Below, piece by piece: positions 41,086 to 49,941 of a stretch of 64,000 bases of DNA. Positions within the stretch are counted from its first letter, which is position 1, and every line of letters starts with the position of its first letter. Source of the DNA: Georgenia daeguensis (GTDB lineage: Bacteria > Actinomycetota > Actinomycetes > Actinomycetales > Actinomycetaceae); the NCBI RefSeq assembly GCF_039537705.1, contig NZ_BAABBA010000008.1:62001-126000 (forward strand). Direction: 5' to 3'. The notes beneath the pieces are model-generated. The model saw only the letters and a program-made list of their open reading frames with translations, ran no database searches and was not told where the DNA came from. A program made the translations under genes and the position numbers.

Positions 41086-41850
41086 ATGACCCCACAACCA
41101 GCCATCGAGACCGTCGGACTCACCAAGTCCTACGGCGACCACGCGGTGCTCAGGGGCGTCGACCTGAGCGTCCCCGCGGGGACTGTCGTCGCCCTGCTCG
41201 GCTCCAACGGCGCCGGCAAGACCACCGCGGTGAGGATCCTGTCCACGCTGCTCACGGCCGACGGCGGGACCGCCGTCGTCAACGGTCACGACGTCGCCAC
41301 CCAGCCGGCGAAGGTGCGCGAGTCGATCAGCCTCACCGGACAGTTCTCCGCCGTCGACGAGATCCTCACCGGGCGGGAGAACCTCGTGCTGGTCGCGCAG
41401 CTGCGACGTCTCAGAGATCCCGGCCGGATCGCGGACGACCTGCTCACCCGCTTCGGGCTGGCCGACGCGGCCGGGCGGAGGGCGGCCACCTACTCCGGCG
41501 GCATGCGCCGCCGTCTCGACATCGCGATGAGCCTCATCGGCGACCCGCCCGTGCTCTTCCTCGACGAGCCGACGACGGGGCTCGACCCCCAGTCGCGGAT
41601 CGAGGTCTGGAGGACGGTCCGAGAGCTCGCCGGTCAGGGCACCACGGTGCTGCTCACCACCCAGTACCTCGACGAGGCCGAGCACCTCGCGGACCGGATC
41701 GCCGTCCTCCACGAGGGCCGGATCATCGCCGACGGCACGCTCGCCGAGCTCAAGCAGCTGCTCCCGCCCATCCAGGTCGAGCACGTGGAGAAGCAACCGA
41801 CCCTCGAAGACATCTTCCTCGCGATCGTCGGCCACGACGGTCCCCGCTAG
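41086..41850 (+). CDS. ABC transporter ATP-binding protein (DrrA-like)
   Basis: A 254-residue ATPase with Walker A GSNGAGKTTAV (near 40), Q-loop SLTGQFSAVD, signature YSGGMRRRLD, Walker B LFLDEPTTGLD and switch-His region TTQYLDEAEHLADRIAVLHEGRIIADG. This is the daunorubicin-resistance DrrA subgroup. It works with the permease encoded 13 bp downstream. The ATG at 41086 lies at the predicted transcription start of a MerR-type promoter. Confidence 0.9.
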   Translation: MTPQPAIETVGLTKSYGDHAVLRGVDLSVPAGTVVALLGSNGAGKTTAVRILSTLLTADGGTAVVNGHDVATQPAKVRESISLTGQFSAVDEILTGRENLVLVAQLRRLRDPGRIADDLLTRFGLADAAGRRAATYSGGMRRRLDIAMSLIGDPPVLFLDEPTTGLDPQSRIEVWRTVRELAGQGTTVLLTTQYLDEAEHLADRIAVLHEGRIIADGTLAELKQLLPPIQVEHVEKQPTLEDIFLAIVGHDGPR

Positions 41851-41863
41851 CAAGGATCCCCAG

Positions 41864-42622
41864 ATGACCGACTTCTCGTTCCACACCGCCGTCCTGCTCA
41901 AGCGGTCGCTGCGTCACATCCTGCGCAGCCCGGACACGATCATCACCACGGCCGTCACGCCGGTCGCCATGCTGCTGCTGTTCGTCTACGTCTTCGGCGG
42001 CGCGATCGACGTCGGCGGCGGCACGTACGTCAACTACCTGCTGCCCGGCATCCTGCTCATCACCGTCGCCTCCGGGATCGCGTACACCGCCTTCCGGCTC
42101 TTCACCGACGTCTCGGGCGGCATTTTCGAGCGGTTCCAGTCGATGCCGATCGCCCGGTCGGCCGTGCTGTGGAGCCACGTGCTGACCTCGGTCGTGGCGA
42201 ACCTGACCTCACTCGTGATCGTCGTGCTCGTCGCGGTGGCGATGGGCTTCCGCTCCGGTGCCGGGGTGCTCGCCTGGCTCGCGGTCCTGGGGATCATGGT
42301 GCTGTTCACCCTGGCGCTGACCTGGCTGGCCGTGATCCCCGGGCTGACCGCGAGGTCGGTGGACGGCGTGAGCGGATTCTCCTACCCGCTGATCTTCCTG
42401 CCGTTCATCAGCTCGGCCTTCGTGCCCACCTCCGGCATGCCAGGCCCGGTGCGCTGGTTCGCCGAGCACCAGCCGGTCACCTCGATCGTGAACACCATCC
42501 GCAACCTCTACGCCGAGCAGCCCCTCGGCGACGACGGTTGGCTCGCCCTCGCCTGGTGCGTCGGTCTGCTGCTCGTCGCCTGGGCGCTGGCGATGCGCAC
42601 CTACCGCGGCAAGATCGCGTGA
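41864..42622 (+). CDS. ABC transporter permease (DrrB-like)
   Basis: A 252-residue ABC-2 type permease with six hydrophobic segments (for example VTPVAMLLLFVYVFGGAI, LLPGILLITVASGIAY, LVIVVLVAVAMGF, WCVGLLLVAWALAM) and the DrrB block LPFISSAFVPTSGMPGPVRWFAEHQPVT. It forms the membrane part of the exporter with the upstream ATPase. The drug is unknown. AAGGAT precedes ATG at 41864. Confidence 0.88.
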   Translation: MTDFSFHTAVLLKRSLRHILRSPDTIITTAVTPVAMLLLFVYVFGGAIDVGGGTYVNYLLPGILLITVASGIAYTAFRLFTDVSGGIFERFQSMPIARSAVLWSHVLTSVVANLTSLVIVVLVAVAMGFRSGAGVLAWLAVLGIMVLFTLALTWLAVIPGLTARSVDGVSGFSYPLIFLPFISSAFVPTSGMPGPVRWFAEHQPVTSIVNTIRNLYAEQPLGDDGWLALAWCVGLLLVAWALAMRTYRGKIA

Positions 42623-42674
42623 AGACCCGCGTGGGAACGGTGCGCGGGAACCAGGAAGCTCGCAGAGTAGGGCC

Positions 42675-43448
42675 ATGCTGACGATCAGCCAGCTCGCGTC
42701 GTACGCCGGCGTGACGGTACGCGCGGTCCGCCACTACCACGCCAAGGGGTTGCTGCCCGAGCCCGGGCGCGACCACTCCGGGTACCGGCGCTACGACGCG
42801 GCCGCGGTGGTCGAGCTGGTCAAGATTCGCACCCTCGCCGATGCCGGTGTACCGCTGTCGCGGGTGCGTGAGCTGCTGGCGGCGGGTGCCTCGGAGTTCG
42901 CGGCGGCGGTCGAGGACATCGACCGCCGCCTGCGCGCCGAGATCCGGGAGCGCCAACGTCACCGGGAGCGGATCGCCAAGCTCGCGGCCGGGGACAGCCT
43001 GGCGCTGCCGCCCGAGGTCGTCGCCTACCTCGACCGGATGCGCGAGCTCGGGTTCCGGGACCGGCTGATCGAGGTCGAGCGCGACAGCTGGATCCTGATC
43101 GCGGCCCAGATGCCGGACGCGGTGCCGGCCCTCATGTCCATCAAGCACATGCAGATCGAGCACCCGACGCTGCGCCGCCTGTATCTCGACATCGGGGAGC
43201 TCGCCGACTGCCCGCCGGAGGACCCGCGGATGCCGGCGCTCGCCGACCGGGTGGCCGCCTTCATCGAGGCCGCGGCGGCCGAGAACGCGGGCCTGGAGGA
43301 GGAGCACCCGGTCAGCGACGACCTCGTCGCGCTGCTCGACACGGCGTTCCTCGAGTCCTTCCCGTGCGCGCCGCGCCTGCTCGAGCTCCTGGAGGAGCGC
43401 GGCTGGACGGGCTGGACCAACATCAGGCGGACGGAGCCCGCGAGGTGA
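42675..43448 (+). CDS. MerR-family transcriptional regulator
   Basis: A 257-residue regulator. The MerR winged helix is at 1-70 (MLTISQLASYAGVTVRAVRHYHAKGLLPEPGRDHSGYRRYDA). A coiled-coil dimerisation helix follows (about 78-110), and a 140-residue C-terminal effector domain without clustered Cys, so it probably senses an organic drug, not a metal. It ends the exporter operon and most likely acts on the stretched promoter at 41048-41085. Confidence 0.9.
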   Translation: MLTISQLASYAGVTVRAVRHYHAKGLLPEPGRDHSGYRRYDAAAVVELVKIRTLADAGVPLSRVRELLAAGASEFAAAVEDIDRRLRAEIRERQRHRERIAKLAAGDSLALPPEVVAYLDRMRELGFRDRLIEVERDSWILIAAQMPDAVPALMSIKHMQIEHPTLRRLYLDIGELADCPPEDPRMPALADRVAAFIEAAAAENAGLEEEHPVSDDLVALLDTAFLESFPCAPRLLELLEERGWTGWTNIRRTEPAR

Positions 43449-43484
43449 CCGGGCCCTGGACGCCAAGGAGCGCCCAGGGCCCGG
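43449..43484. terminator. bidirectional hairpin between merR-type and gabD-type genes
   Basis: CCGGGCCCTGG (43449-43459) and its perfect complement (43474-43484) enclose a 14-nt loop between two convergent genes. There is no T tract. Confidence 0.65.
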
Positions 43485-43505
43485 CTGCACCCAGACTGGA
43501 AGGGC

Positions 43506-44975
43506 TCAGAACGGGTTCGGCGTGAGCGTGTACTTGGTCTGCAGGTACTCGTGGATGCCCTCGGCCCCGCCCTCGCGGCCCAGGCCGGACATCTTCCACC
43601 CCCCGAACGGCGCCGCGGCGTTGGAGACGACGCCGACGTTCAGGCCCATCATCCCCGTCTCGAGCCGCTCGATCATGCGTTGTCCGCGCGCGAGGTTCTC
43701 GGTGTAGACGTAGGAGACCAGCCCGTACTCGGTGTCGTTCGCGATGCGGACCGCCTCGTCCTCGGTCTCGAACGGGACGACGGCGAGCACCGGCCCGAAG
43801 ATCTCCTCGTGCAGGATGTCGCTGCCCGGGCGCACGTCGGTGATGACCGTCGGCTCGTAGAACGTCCCGGGCCCGTCGACCGCGCTGCCGCCGGTGCGCA
43901 GGCTCGCGCCGCGCTGCACCGCGTCACCCACCAGGGCGGCGGCCTTCTCGACCGCGTCGGAGTTGATGAGCGGACCGATCGTCACGCCGTCCTCGGTGCC
44001 CCGCCCGATCGTGAAGCTCTCCACGCGCTCGGTGACCCGCCGGGCGAACTCGTCGGCGACGTCGCGGTGGACGATGAACCGGTTCGCGGCCGTGCACGCC
44101 TGCCCGATGTTGCGGAACTTCGCCGCGATCGCGCCGTCCACGGCCTTGTCGAGGTCGGCGTCCTCGAAGACGACGAACGGCGCGTTGCCGCCGAGCTCCA
44201 TCGAGGTGCGCAGCACCCCCTGGGCCGCCTGCTCGAGGAGGCGCTGGCCGACCGGCGTCGACCCGGTGAACGAGAGCTTGCGCAGGCGCCGGTCGCGGAT
44301 GATCGGCTCGGACACGGCTCCCGACGTCGAGGTGGTGAAGACGTTGACGACGCCGGCCGGGACCCCGGCGTCCTCAAGGAGTTTCGCGAAGTACAGCGTG
44401 GTCAGCGGTGTGAGCTCGGCGGGCTTGATGATCACCGTGCACCCGGCCGCGAGGGCCGGGGCGATCTTGCGGGTTGCCATGGCGAGCGGGAAGTTCCACG
44501 GCGTGATGAGGAAGCACGGCCCCACCGGGTGCTGCGACACGACCATCCGGCCGCTGCCCTCCGGGTTCGGCCCGTAGCGGCCCTGGATGCGGGAGGCCTC
44601 CTCGCTGAACCATCGGACGAACTCGCCGCCGTAGGCGACCTCGCCGCGCGCCTCGGCGAGCGGCTTGCCCATCTCGATCGTCATGAGGAGGGCGAACTCC
44701 TCCTTGCGCTCCTGCAGGAGGTCGAAGGCGCGGCGCAGAATCTCCCCGCGCTCGCGCGCCGGCGTGGCAGCCCAGGCCGGGAAGGCCTCGGAGGCGGCGT
44801 CCAGCGCCGCGAGACCGTCGGCGGGCGAGGCGTCCGCGATCGTCTTCACCCGGTCGCCGGTCGCGGGGTCGTAGACGCTGAGGGTCCTCCCCTCCTCGGC
44901 GTCGCGCCAGGTCCCGCCGATGAAGAGGCGGTCCGGCACCTTCGCCAGCAGCTCGGTCTCGCGGTTCTCACTCAT
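43506..44975 (-). CDS. gabD: NAD(P)-dependent succinate-semialdehyde dehydrogenase
   Basis: A 489-residue aldehyde dehydrogenase of the SSADH group. The NAD site is in TPWNFPLAMATRKIAPALAAGC and FTGSTPVGQRLL, the general base Glu in MELGGNAPFVVFEDADLD, and the catalytic Cys in NIGQACTAANRFIV (near residue 292). The end is GGWKMSGLGREGGAEGIHEYLQTKY. In this locus the HpaI aldolase is expected to release succinate semialdehyde, so this enzyme would convert it to succinate and finish the pathway. GAAGGAG precedes the ATG; it follows the monooxygenase gene on the same strand by 47 bp. Confidence 0.88.
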   Translation of the reverse strand: MSENRETELLAKVPDRLFIGGTWRDAEEGRTLSVYDPATGDRVKTIADASPADGLAALDAASEAFPAWAATPARERGEILRRAFDLLQERKEEFALLMTIEMGKPLAEARGEVAYGGEFVRWFSEEASRIQGRYGPNPEGSGRMVVSQHPVGPCFLITPWNFPLAMATRKIAPALAAGCTVIIKPAELTPLTTLYFAKLLEDAGVPAGVVNVFTTSTSGAVSEPIIRDRRLRKLSFTGSTPVGQRLLEQAAQGVLRTSMELGGNAPFVVFEDADLDKAVDGAIAAKFRNIGQACTAANRFIVHRDVADEFARRVTERVESFTIGRGTEDGVTIGPLINSDAVEKAAALVGDAVQRGASLRTGGSAVDGPGTFYEPTVITDVRPGSDILHEEIFGPVLAVVPFETEDEAVRIANDTEYGLVSYVYTENLARGQRMIERLETGMMGLNVGVVSNAAAPFGGWKMSGLGREGGAEGIHEYLQTKYTLTPNPF

Positions 44976-45022
44976 GGGACTCCTTCGTCGTCTCGGAAGC
45001 CGTGGTCGTCGCCCTTCCAGGT

Positions 45023-46930
45023 CTACGCCACGGGCTGGCGGTTCGTCACCAGCAGATGCTGCCGGAAGAACGCGGCGAGCTCCGCCGTCGCGTCGAGCGG
45101 GAGGACCGCCGCGACGTACTGGTCGGGCCGGACCACGACGACGCACCCGGCGCGGTCGAGACCGCGCACGTCGAAGATGTCCTCCTCCGGGTGTGCGGCG
45201 AAGACCTTCTCGTAGTCGACGAGCTGGAACGGTCCGCTGCGGGGCAGGAACAGCTCGGGAACCCGGGAGATGTCGACGTCGCCGTGCCCCTGCTGGAAGA
45301 CGACCTTCACCTCCAGGACGCTGTCGCGTTCGGCACCCTCCGGGGTGTGGGCCAGGACCGGGGAGTCCGGCGAGCTCGCCATCCACTCGGCCCAGTCCGT
45401 CAGCGCCGACGGCTCGCCGGGGGCGGCGGCGTCGGCGAACGCGTACACGCGCCACCTGCCGTCCGCCCGGTGCTGGTGGCCCAGGTGGAGGGGGTTCGCG
45501 TCGGCCACGCGGACCACGCGGGCGGACTTGAAGCGCTTCCCCACGGGGAACCCGGTGGCGAGGCCCTGGTGGGTCGGCTCCGCCACGAGCATCGACGGCG
45601 GGTACTGCGTCATGAAGCCGGAGGGAAACTCGGCGGTGCGGACGTAGAAGTCGGCGAGCTCCGCGGGGTCGGCGAACTCCTCCGGCCGCTTCGCCATGAG
45701 CGTCGACCACTCCTTGTCGAAGTCGATCAGCTGCTGCGCGATGACCTGCCGCTCGGCGGAGTACGTCGCCAGCAGGCTCTCCGGGCTCCGGCCCGACAGC
45801 ACGTAGCCCAGCTTCCAGCCCAGGTTGAAGCCGTCCTGCATGGAGACGTTCATGCCCTGGCCGGCCTTGGCGCTGTGGGTGTGGCAGGCGTCGCCGGCGA
45901 TGAAGACGCGCGGGTTGCGCGTGCCGATCTCCTCGAGCGGCACGTCGTCGAAGCGGTCGGTCACGCGGTGGGCCACCTCGTACACGCTGTGCCAGGCGAC
46001 GTTGCGCACGTCGAGGGTGTAGGGGTGCAGGATCTCGTTCGCCTTCGCGATGATCTGCTCGATCGTCGTCCTACGCACCGCCCCACGGTCGTCCGGGTTC
46101 ACCTCGCCGAGGTCGACGTACATGCGGAACAGGTAGCCGCCCTCGCGGGGGATGTGGAGGATGTTGCCGCCCGACCCTGACTGGATGGCGCACTTGGTGC
46201 GGATGTCCGGGAAGTCGGTGACCGCCAGCACGTCCATGACGCCCCAGGCGTGGAACGCCTGGTCGCCCTTCATCGTGCAGCCGATGGAGTGCCGCACCCC
46301 GCTGTGGGCGCCGTCGGCACCGAGCACGTACTTGGCGCGCACCACCTTCTCCTGCCCCGCGTCCTCCCCGGCCGTGCGGACGAGGGTGACGGTGACGGGG
46401 TGCTCGCCCTCGCCGGCGACCTCCAGGCCGCGGAACTCGTAGCCGTAGTCCGGCTTCATCCGGGCCGGCGAGCTCGCCATGAACTCGGCGAAGTAGTCGA
46501 GCACACGCGCCTGGTTGACGATGAGGTGCGGGAACTCGCTGATGCCCGCGGGGTCGTCCGGCGGGCGCTCACCGCGGACGATCCGCGACGGGTCGTCCGG
46601 GTCGGGACGCCAGAAGCTCATCTCGGTGATCCGGTAGGCCTCGTCGATGATGCGCCCGGCGAACCCGAAGGCCTGGAAGGTCTCGACGCTGCGCGCCTGG
46701 ATGCCGTCGGCCTGGCCGATCTCGAGGCGCGCGCCCCGGCGTTCCACGATGCGCGTCGTGATGTCCGGGAACTGCGAGAGCTGGGCCGCGGCGATCATCC
46801 CTGCGGGGCCCGAGCCGACGATGAGGACGTCGACCTCGTCGGGAAGCTCGTCCGGGCGGTCGAGACCGACCCCGGCCGCCGGCTGGGTGCGGGGGTCGCC
46901 CGAGACGTACCCGTGGTGGTGGAACTGCAT
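45023..46930 (-). CDS. PheA/TfdB-type FAD-dependent aromatic monooxygenase (MobA-like)
   Basis: A 635-residue class A flavin hydroxylase. The FAD-binding fold begins VDVLIVGSGPAGMIAAAQLSQ (near 35), the second FAD motif is GDACHTHSAKAGQGMNVSMQDG (near 346), and a C-terminal thioredoxin-like domain ends the protein. Length and blocks match 3-hydroxybenzoate 4-monooxygenase and phenol hydroxylase. Beside the homoprotocatechuate genes it may make the catechol from a hydroxyphenylacetate or related phenol, since no HpaBC is present. GAGGAGG precedes ATG at 46930; longer starts lack a site. It is divergent from the IclR gene. Confidence 0.85.
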   Translation of the reverse strand: MQFHHHGYVSGDPRTQPAAGVGLDRPDELPDEVDVLIVGSGPAGMIAAAQLSQFPDITTRIVERRGARLEIGQADGIQARSVETFQAFGFAGRIIDEAYRITEMSFWRPDPDDPSRIVRGERPPDDPAGISEFPHLIVNQARVLDYFAEFMASSPARMKPDYGYEFRGLEVAGEGEHPVTVTLVRTAGEDAGQEKVVRAKYVLGADGAHSGVRHSIGCTMKGDQAFHAWGVMDVLAVTDFPDIRTKCAIQSGSGGNILHIPREGGYLFRMYVDLGEVNPDDRGAVRRTTIEQIIAKANEILHPYTLDVRNVAWHSVYEVAHRVTDRFDDVPLEEIGTRNPRVFIAGDACHTHSAKAGQGMNVSMQDGFNLGWKLGYVLSGRSPESLLATYSAERQVIAQQLIDFDKEWSTLMAKRPEEFADPAELADFYVRTAEFPSGFMTQYPPSMLVAEPTHQGLATGFPVGKRFKSARVVRVADANPLHLGHQHRADGRWRVYAFADAAAPGEPSALTDWAEWMASSPDSPVLAHTPEGAERDSVLEVKVVFQQGHGDVDISRVPELFLPRSGPFQLVDYEKVFAAHPEEDIFDVRGLDRAGCVVVVRPDQYVAAVLPLDATAELAAFFRQHLLVTNRQPVA

Positions 46931-46980
46931 GTGTGCCTCCTCGGACATCGGTGTCGAGGTCTTGTCGACCGGGCCCACGT

Positions 46981-47015
46981 GTTCTACTTTCGAACACGCA
47001 GTTCAACTATGGAAC
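46981..47015. promoter_or_regulatory. twin GTTC-N7-GAAC boxes, candidate IclR operator
   Basis: GTTCTACTTTCGAAC (46981-46995) and GTTCAACTATGGAAC (47001-47015) both fit GTTCnAnnnTnGAAC, a 15-bp partly symmetric box. They are exactly 20 bp apart (two helical turns), between the monooxygenase and IclR genes. Confidence 0.55.
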
Positions 47016-47017
47016 GG

Positions 47018-47029
47018 ATCGTATACGAT
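47018..47029. promoter_or_regulatory. perfect palindrome ATCGTATACGAT
   Basis: A perfect 12-bp palindrome two bases after the twin boxes. Its ATnGTATACnAT form resembles operators of the GntR/FCD (VanR-like) family. A 10-of-12 copy lies at 51572-51583 in the other divergent promoter of the same catabolic locus. Confidence 0.55.
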
Positions 47030-47068
47030 GGCTTGTGGCGTGCGCAACACCCTCCGGACGGGCCCTCG

Positions 47069-47794
47069 ATGACCTCTCGACCGCCGGGGCGGAGCCCGAC
47101 GAGCGTGCCGGCGTCGCAGACGCTGAGCCGCGGGATCCAGATCCTCGAGCTGCTCGCCGACGCGCGGGAGCCGCTGACGATCGACGAGATCGCCGACCGC
47201 CTCGACGTCCACCGCTCGATCGCCTACCGGCTGCTGCGCACCCTCGAGCACCACGGTCTCGTCGGCCGGGACTCCACCGGCCGGGTCGCCCTCGGCGCCC
47301 GGATGGCCGCGCTCGCCGCCGGCGTCGCGCCCGACCTCCAGGCCGAGGCGCTGCCCGAGCTCACCACCGTCGCCAACGAGCTCGGCATGACCTGCTTCCT
47401 CGCCGTGCTCGACCACGACGAGTGCGTCACGCTGACCAGCGTCGAGCCCCGGCACGCGGCCGCCCCGGTGGCCCAGCGGCCGGGCACCCGGCACCCGGTG
47501 ACCGTCGGTGCGCCGGGCAAGGCGATCCTCTCGGTGCTCCCCCGGCACCAGTGGCCGTCGGACGTCTCCGAGCGGCTGGCGGAGGAGGCGATGGCGACCG
47601 CGGTCCGCGGCTACGTCCAGAGCCACGACGAGGTGATCCCCAGCGTGCGTTCGGTGGCGGTGCCGCTGCGCCTGCGCGGGCGGGACCCGGCCGCCATCGC
47701 CGTCGTCTACGTCGCGAGCGCGCACGAGGCGCCCGCGATCGGGGCCCGGCTGGCCGCGAGCGCGGCCTCGATCCGCGACGCGCTGGGCGGCTGA
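47069..47794 (+). CDS. IclR-family transcriptional regulator
   Basis: About 241 residues. The winged helix (about 15-75) contains ILELLADAREPLTIDEIADRLDVHRSIAYRLLRTLEHHGL, and the C-terminal effector domain holds GMTCFLAVLDHDECVTL, TVGAPGKAILSVLP and a conserved SVAVPLR. IclR members of aromatic clusters (PcaR, PobR, MhpR) respond to pathway acids. It is divergent from the monooxygenase gene across two GTTC-N7-GAAC boxes. ATG at 47069 is preferred; an ATG at 47009 lies within the operator area. Confidence 0.88.
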   Translation: MTSRPPGRSPTSVPASQTLSRGIQILELLADAREPLTIDEIADRLDVHRSIAYRLLRTLEHHGLVGRDSTGRVALGARMAALAAGVAPDLQAEALPELTTVANELGMTCFLAVLDHDECVTLTSVEPRHAAAPVAQRPGTRHPVTVGAPGKAILSVLPRHQWPSDVSERLAEEAMATAVRGYVQSHDEVIPSVRSVAVPLRLRGRDPAAIAVVYVASAHEAPAIGARLAASAASIRDALGG

Positions 47795-47940
47795 GGGTCG
47801 CGACCCGGGCGCCACCCGCGCCGCTAGCATGAGCTCCCGGTGCGTTCGTCCGCGGCGCCCGGGACCCGGCACAGTCGCCAGGCGCCCGGCCGCGGGACGC
47901 CGCACGGTTCCTCGCCGCCAGCCCCGGAGACGCCTTCGCC

Positions 47941-49587
47941 ATGCCCACGGTTTCCGCCCACGTCGCCGTCACCCTCGCCGCCCACGTCGACCACGTCTTC
48001 GGGGTCATGGGTAACGGCAACGCCTACTTCCTCGACGCCCTGGAGCGCCAGACGGGCGCCCGGTTCACCGCGGTGCGGCACGAGGCGGGCGGCGTCGTCG
48101 CCGCCGACGCCTTCCACCGGGCGTCCGGCCGGCTCGCCGCGGCCACGACGACGTACGGCGCCGGCTTCACCAACACCCTCACCGCGCTCGCCGAGGCCGT
48201 GCAGGCGCACGTGCCGCTCGTGCTCGTCGTCGGCGACGAGCCGACGTCGGGGCCCCGCCCGTGGGACGTGGACCAGATCGCGATGGCCTCGGCCGTCGGG
48301 GCGCGCACCTACACCGCCGGGCGCACGGACGCCGCCGCCACGACGGTCATCGCCGTCGAGCACGCGCTGACCTACCGCGTCCCTACGGTGCTGGCGATCC
48401 CCTACGACGTCGCCGCGCTCGACGCCGGCCCCGTGCCCGAGCTCCCGGCCCCGCGCCTGCCGGCGCCGCTCGTGCCGGGCGGGCCGTTCGCCGCCGCGAT
48501 GGTGCGCGAGATCGCGGCCGCGCTCGCCTCGGCCCGGCGGCCGCTGCTCCTCGCCGGCCGGGGCGCATGGGTCGCGGGAGCAGGCGGGGCGCTCGGGGCG
48601 CTGGCCGACGCCACCGGTGCGCTCACCGCGACCACGGCGCTCGGGCGCGGGGTCTTCCCCCGCCCGGAGTTCGACCTCGGCGTCGCCGGCGGGTTCGGCG
48701 CCGCGGGCGCGATGGAGCTGGTGCGGGAGGCCGACGTCGCCGTCGTCGTCGGGTCGTCCCTCAACCAGTTCACGATGCGCTTCGGCGAGCTCTTCGCCCC
48801 CGGCACCCGCGTCTTCCAGATCGACGTCGCCCCCGCGGCGACGCATCCGCACGTCGGCGGGTACGTGCGCGGGGACGCCGCGGAGGTCGCGGCGGCGGTG
48901 GTCACCGAGCTCGCGGACGCCACCCCGAGCGGGTGGCGCGAGTCGGTCGACGTCCTCGCCGCGCGCCGGTACGACACCGGCCGTGGGACCGCCCCGGACG
49001 GACGCCTCGACCCGCGCTCGGCGGCCGCCCGCATCGGCGAGCTGTTGCCCGAGGACCGCGTCGTCGTCTCCGACGGCGGGCACTTCATCGGCTGGGCGAA
49101 CATGTACTGGCCGGTGGCCTCGCCGGACCGCATGATCATGGTCGGCACCGCGTTCCAGGCCATCGGGCTCGGCTTCCCCAGCGTGCTGGGGGCCGCGCTC
49201 GCCCGGCCCGGGTCGACCGTCGTGCTCACGACCGGCGACGGCGGTGGGCTGATGGCGCTGGCGGACCTCGAGTCGGCCGTGCGGGTCGCCGGCGGCCGCG
49301 GCCTCGCCGTCGTGTGGAACGACGCTGCGTACGGGGCCGAGGTGCACGTCTACGGGCGCAAGGGCCTGACGCGGGAGCCGATGCTCATCCCCGACGTCGA
49401 CTTCGCCGCGCTCGCCGCCGCCGTCGGCGCCGAGGGCCTCGTCGTCCGCACGCTCGAGGACCTCGACGCGCTGGCGCCGTGGGCGGCACGCCCCGCGGCC
49501 GAGCGCCCGTTCCTGCTGCTCGACCTCCGGGTCTCCCGGTCCGTCGTCGCGCCCTACCAGGACGAGATCCTGCGCGCGAACAGCTGA
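47941..49587 (+). CDS. thiamine-diphosphate-dependent enzyme (decarboxylase/acetolactate-synthase-like)
   Basis: A 548-residue ThDP enzyme with the three-domain order. The N-terminal Pyr domain has the catalytic Glu in AVRHEAGGVVAADAFHR. The middle domain is at about 185-320. The C-terminal PP domain has the ThDP/Mg motif GDGGGLMALADLES and VVWNDAAYG. It differs from bona fide acetolactate synthases, and the substrate is not evident. In this aromatic locus a decarboxylase of an arylpyruvate or benzoylformate type is possible, which is inference. The ATG at 47941 has GGAGA about 10 nt upstream. It follows iclR on the same strand. Confidence 0.82.
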   Translation: MPTVSAHVAVTLAAHVDHVFGVMGNGNAYFLDALERQTGARFTAVRHEAGGVVAADAFHRASGRLAAATTTYGAGFTNTLTALAEAVQAHVPLVLVVGDEPTSGPRPWDVDQIAMASAVGARTYTAGRTDAAATTVIAVEHALTYRVPTVLAIPYDVAALDAGPVPELPAPRLPAPLVPGGPFAAAMVREIAAALASARRPLLLAGRGAWVAGAGGALGALADATGALTATTALGRGVFPRPEFDLGVAGGFGAAGAMELVREADVAVVVGSSLNQFTMRFGELFAPGTRVFQIDVAPAATHPHVGGYVRGDAAEVAAAVVTELADATPSGWRESVDVLAARRYDTGRGTAPDGRLDPRSAAARIGELLPEDRVVVSDGGHFIGWANMYWPVASPDRMIMVGTAFQAIGLGFPSVLGAALARPGSTVVLTTGDGGGLMALADLESAVRVAGGRGLAVVWNDAAYGAEVHVYGRKGLTREPMLIPDVDFAALAAAVGAEGLVVRTLEDLDALAPWAARPAAERPFLLLDLRVSRSVVAPYQDEILRANS

Positions 49588-49638
49588 CACGCCCCCGGAC
49601 GACCGCACCGCAGGTTGCGTAGACGCCCGGCCGGTCCG

Positions 49639-49733
49639 NNNNNNNNNNNNNNNNNNNNNNNNNNNNNNNNNNNNNNNNNNNNNNNNNNNNNNNNNNNNNN
49701 NNNNNNNNNNNNNNNNNNNNNNNNNNNNNNNNN
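49639..49733. other. assembly gap (95 N)
   Basis: A run of 95 N interrupts the 42-bp tandem array. Sequence on the left (CGGCCGGTCCG) already matches the unit junction, so the real array is longer than shown and the gap length may be only an estimate. Confidence 0.98.
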
Positions 49734-49901
49734 GTCCGTGCTCCTGTGCGGCGAGCGGGGCGCAGCCCCCGGCCGGTCCGTGCTCCTGTGCGGCGAGCGG
49801 GGCGCAGCCCCCGGCCGGTCCGTGCTCCTGTGCGGCGAGCGGGGCGCAGCCCCCGGCCGGTCCGTGCTCCTGTGCGGCGAGCGGGGCGCAGCCCCCGGCC
49901 G
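49734..49901 (+). repeat. 42-bp tandem repeat, at least four identical copies
   Basis: Units start at 49734, 49776, 49818 and 49860. Each begins GTCCGTGCTCCTGTGCGGCG and includes the small hairpin GGGGC-GCA-GCCCC. A diverged partial copy (GTCAGTGTTCCTACGC) starts at 49902. All four copies are identical. Confidence 0.95.
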
Positions 49902-49941
49902 GTCAGTGTTCCTACGCCCCGAGCCGCCTCTGCACTCTGTC

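Noticed and set aside
49734..49901. CRISPR array
   Set aside because: The 42-bp units are contiguous with no spacers, and no cas genes are nearby.
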